From assembly GCF_002646595.1 (NCBI RefSeq), contig NZ_PDUD01000038.1:62001-126000 (forward strand): a DNA stretch of 64,000 nt. Reading direction: 5' to 3'. This stretch comes from Flavilitoribacter nigricans DSM 23189 = NBRC 102662. GTDB taxonomy: Bacteria; Bacteroidota; Bacteroidia; Chitinophagales; Saprospiraceae. Positions 61,277 through 64,000 of this stretch are shown in pieces; position 1 is the stretch's first letter; the number at the start of each line of letters is the position of its first letter. The notes under the pieces were generated by a model. That model had not been told where the DNA came from. It ran no database searches and saw only the letters and a program-made list of their open reading frames with translations. Made by a program: the position numbers and the translations under genes.

Positions 61277-61293
61277 GAAACTAACTAGTAATA

Positions 61294-61695
61294 TTAAGAA
61301 TTTGAAGATCCATCGTCAAAGCTGACGCTCTGCAGGCGTTGCACCAGCAGATCGGTTAAGCGGCGTCTCAATTCCTTTTCATCCGCAAGGTAATCCGCAT
61401 ACTCTTCCCGGGTAAAATGTCCCAATATTATACCGATCAGCAGATTTCTGAATTGCCGATCCTGGCGAATACTGTGCTCAATGTACTCCTGCTTTTTGGG
61501 AGCGGTCAATTCGTAGTATTTATTTTTTCGCAGCCCGATGTAATGTTGAAAAACAGCGACCAGCAACTCATGCTGGAATTTCAGGATAGGACGTAAACAT
61601 TCATTTTGAAACTGCTCCGCGGAACTGTAATCTTCAGAAGCAACGATGGCGGGAATTTCGGGGCGCAGGTCCTTGATAGCTTTTCGGTCGGTCAT
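61294..61695 (-). CDS. Small helical protein, unknown
   Basis: A 133-residue all-helical, charged, soluble protein: DLRPEIPAIVASEDYSSAEQFQNE at the start (described as IKDLRPEIPAI and SAEQFQNECLRPILKFQHELL), then HSIRQDRQFRNLLIGIILGHF and EKELRRRLTDLLVQRLQSV. It resembles a short Bacteroidota family occasionally tagged 'glyoxalase', for which I see no catalytic basis. It is convergent with the thioesterase gene, 17 bp between stops. Confidence 0.6.
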   Translation of the reverse strand: MTDRKAIKDLRPEIPAIVASEDYSSAEQFQNECLRPILKFQHELLVAVFQHYIGLRKNKYYELTAPKKQEYIEHSIRQDRQFRNLLIGIILGHFTREEYADYLADEKELRRRLTDLLVQRLQSVSFDDGSSNS

Positions 61696-61807
61696 GATCG
61701 GAGGAATGGTTAAAGTTTTTTTGATGGGAGTGTAAATTCAATTCGTGGCACCTCACCAAATCTTGAATTGGTAAAGTGAGGATACGAATGGTAGTTAGGC
61801 TCAGAAC

Positions 61808-61855
61808 ACCCCCTCAGTCCTTTGGACAGCTCCCCGGAGGGAGCACAGTTCTCTT
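61808..61855. repeat. REP-like palindromic element
   Basis: CCCCCTCAGTCCTTTGGACAGCTCCCCGGAGGGAGC contains two palindromes, GTCC..GGAC and GCTCCC/GGGAGC. It resembles the dispersed CCCTCAGTC...GACAGCTCCCC repeats known from many genomes. It lies in the intergenic region upstream of the 61695 gene. Only one copy is in the window. Confidence 0.4.
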
Positions 61856-61894
61856 CAGCGTACAAGAAATAGCAGGCAGTCCAGGATCAGAAAA

Positions 61895-61950
61895 CCAACA
61901 TTTCCACATTTCCACCTTAACACATTAACACTTCAACACCTCAACACATC
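61895..61950. repeat. Octamer tandem repeat array 4, abutting the pgi stop codon
   Basis: Seven contiguous 8-bp units: CCAACATT, TCCACATT, TCCACCTT, AACACATT, AACACTTC, AACACCTC, AACACATC. The array reaches into the stop codon of pgi (61949-61951). Orientation and placement mirror array 3. Confidence 0.8.
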
Positions 61951-63604
61951 ACTCCCCCCGCTTATCCTTATAAGCATTGATCAAACCATTCGTCGAAGCA
62001 TCATGGCTGGTGATCACCTCATCATTTTCCAGTTCCGGCAGGATGGATTTAGCCAGTTGTTTACCCAGTTCCACGCCCCACTGATCGAAGCTGAAGATAT
62101 TCCATACCACGCCCTGCACGAAGATCTTGTGTTCGTAGAGCGCCGTGAGGATCCCGAGGGTACGCGGCGTCATTTTGGTAGCCAGGATGGAGTTGGTCGG
62201 TTTGTTGCCTTCGAATACTTTGAAGGGTACCAGTTTGTCGATCTCCTCCTGCGACTTTCCGCTGCCGGACAGTTCGTCCCGCACTTCGGTTTCCGTTTTG
62301 CCCTTCATGAGGGCTTCCGTCTGGGCGAAGAAGTTGGACAGCAGTTTTTCGTGGTGATCCCCGACAGGATTGTGGCTGACGGCCGAGGCGATGAAATCCG
62401 CCGGGATCAGTTTGGTGCCCTGGTGGATCAGTTGGTAAAAGGCGTGTTGGCCGTTGGTGCCCGGTTCGCCCCAGATGATGGGACCGGTCTGGTAGTTGAC
62501 CGCTTCGCCGCTGCGGTCTACGTATTTGCCGTTGCTTTCCATATTACCCTGCTGGAAATAGGCCGGGAAACGATGCAGGTACTGGTCGTAGGGTAAGATG
62601 GCTTCGGTTTCGGCCCCGAAGAAGTTGTTGTACCAAATCCCGATCATCGCCAGGATTACCGGCAGATTCTTATCCAGTTCGGTGGTGCGGAAGTGTTCAT
62701 CCATGGCGTGAAAGCCCTCCAGGAGTTCCACGAAATGTTTGAACCCAATGGTACAGGCGATGGACAAACCGATGGCGGAAGTGAGCGAATAGCGGCCACC
62801 GACCCAGTCCCAGAATACAAACATATTATCCGGATCGATACCGAATTTGGTAACGCCTTCCTTATTGGTGGATACCGCGACGAAGTGTTTGGCGATCCAC
62901 TTTTCATCCTCCGCGGCGCCCAGCAGCCAGTCGCGTGCGGAGTGGGCATTGGTCATGGTCTCCTGGGTGGTGAAAGTTTTGGAACTGATGATGAAGAGCG
63001 TGGTTTCCGGCGACAGGTCCCGCAGGGTCTCTTCCAGGTGGGTGCCATCCACATTGGAGACGAAGTGCGGTTTGATATTTCCCCGCCAGTACGGACGCAG
63101 CGCTTCCGTGACCATTACGGCTCCCAGGTCCGATCCTCCGATACCGATGTTGACGATGTCCGTGATTGGCTTGCCGGAGTATCCCTTCCAGGCACCGCTC
63201 AGCAGCTGTTCCGAAAAAGCCTCCATTTTGTCCAGGACTTCGTTCACTTCCGGCATAACGTCCGTTCCGTCCACAATCACCGGCGTATTGGAGCGGTTGC
63301 GCAAAGCAGTATGCAGCACCGCCCGTTGTTCGGTTTCGTTGATCGCCTCCCCGCTGAACATCTTTTCAATGCTTTCCGTCACCTTGGTTTCCCGGGCCAG
63401 CGCCATCAGTTTTTCGAGGGTTTCGACGGTGATCCTGTTCTTGGAATAATCGAACAGGATATCCTCAAATTCCGCAGAGAATTTCAGGAAACGCTCGGCG
63501 TCCTGCGCAAACAGGTCCCGCATGTGTACGTCCTTGATCGACTGATAATGGGCCTCAAGAATTCTCCAGGCTTCGGTCTGGGTTGGGTTTTGACGGTTCA
63601 GCAT
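61949..63604 (-). CDS. pgi: Glucose-6-phosphate isomerase
   Basis: A 551-residue cytoplasmic enzyme that interconverts glucose-6-phosphate and fructose-6-phosphate. The frame runs upstream to a GTG at 63688, but that overlaps the stop codon of the next gene; homology begins at [13 protein letters not shown], so I start at 63604. Signatures are intact: [18 protein letters not shown] near residues 150-167, [31 protein letters not shown] (signature 1 region), [23 protein letters not shown] (here split as [18 protein letters not shown], signature 2, with the catalytic His/Glu) and [14 protein letters not shown]. Length is normal. It is followed directly by octamer array 4. Confidence 0.97.
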   Translation of the reverse strand: MLNRQNPTQTEAWRILEAHYQSIKDVHMRDLFAQDAERFLKFSAEFEDILFDYSKNRITVETLEKLMALARETKVTESIEKMFSGEAINETEQRAVLHTALRNRSNTPVIVDGTDVMPEVNEVLDKMEAFSEQLLSGAWKGYSGKPITDIVNIGIGGSDLGAVMVTEALRPYWRGNIKPHFVSNVDGTHLEETLRDLSPETTLFIISSKTFTTQETMTNAHSARDWLLGAAEDEKWIAKHFVAVSTNKEGVTKFGIDPDNMFVFWDWVGGRYSLTSAIGLSIACTIGFKHFVELLEGFHAMDEHFRTTELDKNLPVILAMIGIWYNNFFGAETEAILPYDQYLHRFPAYFQQGNMESNGKYVDRSGEAVNYQTGPIIWGEPGTNGQHAFYQLIHQGTKLIPADFIASAVSHNPVGDHHEKLLSNFFAQTEALMKGKTETEVRDELSGSGKSQEEIDKLVPFKVFEGNKPTNSILATKMTPRTLGILTALYEHKIFVQGVVWNIFSFDQWGVELGKQLAKSILPELENDEVITSHDASTNGLINAYKDKRGE

Positions 63605-63684
63605 GATATTACTTTTGTCCGTCGCAAAAATGGGATATTCTAAACAATTCAGCGAAAATCCATCCTCCTTTATTCCGGCAGGCC

Positions 63685-64000
63685 TCACTTTTCTTGTCCG
63701 CCAATCTCAATTTTCACGGGCCTGGTGGCAAAGGCCGGCGGCAGATCTCCGGTCTGGATACAAAGGAAAAAATCGTAGGTCCCGGCGGGTAGTCCGTCTA
63801 ACACCCGGATTACGGCCCGCAGAGATATGGTGCTATTCGCCGGCCAGACCGACGGTGGATCGATCAGTTGCAGATTCGCGTGATCTTCCAGGCAGTCAAA
63901 CGGTCCGTAACGTTCTTTTACCGATAACGGAAGGTCGCCTTTTGCCGGAAAGATATCGAAGGAATAAGGGTTGGTTAAAGCGATGGAAAATTCGATACGC
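63685..64000 (-). CDS. C-terminal part of a gene cut by the window end
   Basis: A minus-strand frame of 104 complete codons plus stop, open at the window edge. It starts inside a beta-rich domain ([17 protein letters not shown]) and continues with [35 protein letters not shown] and [10 protein letters not shown], ending KIEIGGQEK. The pattern suggests a secreted or periplasmic Ig-like domain. It lies 80 bp upstream of pgi on the same strand. Family unknown because most of the gene is missing. Confidence 0.7.
   Translation of the reverse strand, partial: RIEFSIALTNPYSFDIFPAKGDLPLSVKERYGPFDCLEDHANLQLIDPPSVWPANSTISLRAVIRVLDGLPAGTYDFFLCIQTGDLPPAFATRPVKIEIGGQEK

Noticed and set aside
63605-63688. 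Long GTG start for glucose-6-phosphate isomerase
   Set aside because: It would overlap the stop codon of the upstream gene, and conserved pgi sequence begins at the internal ATG.
1-64000. tRNA genes
   Set aside because: Several GGTTCRANTCC-like matches were looked at; all lie inside protein genes (for example 49670 in pepP) with no cloverleaf around them.

Overview
The window reads as a chromosomal segment of a free-living Bacteroidota bacterium, most likely of the Saprospiria (Lewinella-like). The clues are: a secreted protein with a type IX secretion C-terminal domain; FecI/FecR/TonB-receptor regulation; families largely confined to the phylum (DUF4249, DUF2911, DUF2807, outer-membrane beta-barrel TonB receptors); promoter -7 elements of the TAnnTTTG type and weak Shine-Dalgarno use; and very many lipoproteins. 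The genus is inference only. No rRNA, tRNA, CRISPR, prophage or transposase gene was seen.

Layout. 0-6 kb: three tandem minus-strand paralogues, each with an unrecognised N-terminal domain followed by HEAT repeats. 6-9 kb: a lipoprotein sulfatase, a WD40-like lipoprotein and a GNAT acetyltransferase. 9-16.6 kb: a secreted DUF4350-like protein, then a complete ECF sigma / FecR / STN-TonB receptor / DUF4249 surface-signalling locus. 16.6-20.3 kb: a small membrane protein, a methyltransferase and a secreted M28 peptidase. 20.4-24 kb: a ZnuD-like TonB receptor flanked by a small lipoprotein and a small His/Cys-rich membrane protein, probably a metal-uptake locus. 24-28.3 kb: small lipoproteins, an SGSG-repeat DUF2807 protein, a lipoprotein-type inorganic pyrophosphatase and a FemAB/GNAT-fold protein. 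28.4-30.6 kb: an AT-rich island with two tiny double-glycine-leader peptide genes and an alpha-helical protein of unknown role. 30.6-41 kb: a large T9SS adhesin-like protein, a lipoprotein, a flavin reductase, an epimerase, porin-like and DUF2911 proteins and an outer-membrane beta-barrel TonB receptor. 41-49 kb: two polysaccharide-deacetylase-fold exported proteins, a five-bladed-propeller protein, an amidase-like lipoprotein, a saccharopine-dehydrogenase-like reductase and membrane proteins DUF421/DUF1622. 49-55 kb: Xaa-Pro aminopeptidase, bifunctional nuclease and a secreted tricorn-type protease. 55-59.4 kb: a PVC-type haem c dehydrogenase divergent from a DUF1080 hydrolase. 59.5-64 kb: housekeeping genes lipB, a thioesterase and pgi, with small conserved genes and one gene cut by the window end.

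The overall theme is an exported polymer-degradation lifestyle: peptidases, carbohydrate-active proteins and TonB uptake. The most unusual items are the two double-glycine-leader peptides without a nearby maturation or export gene, the triplicated HEAT family, a pair of MITE-like inverted-repeat elements, and a dispersed family of 8-bp tandem repeat arrays, two of which begin exactly at stop codons.
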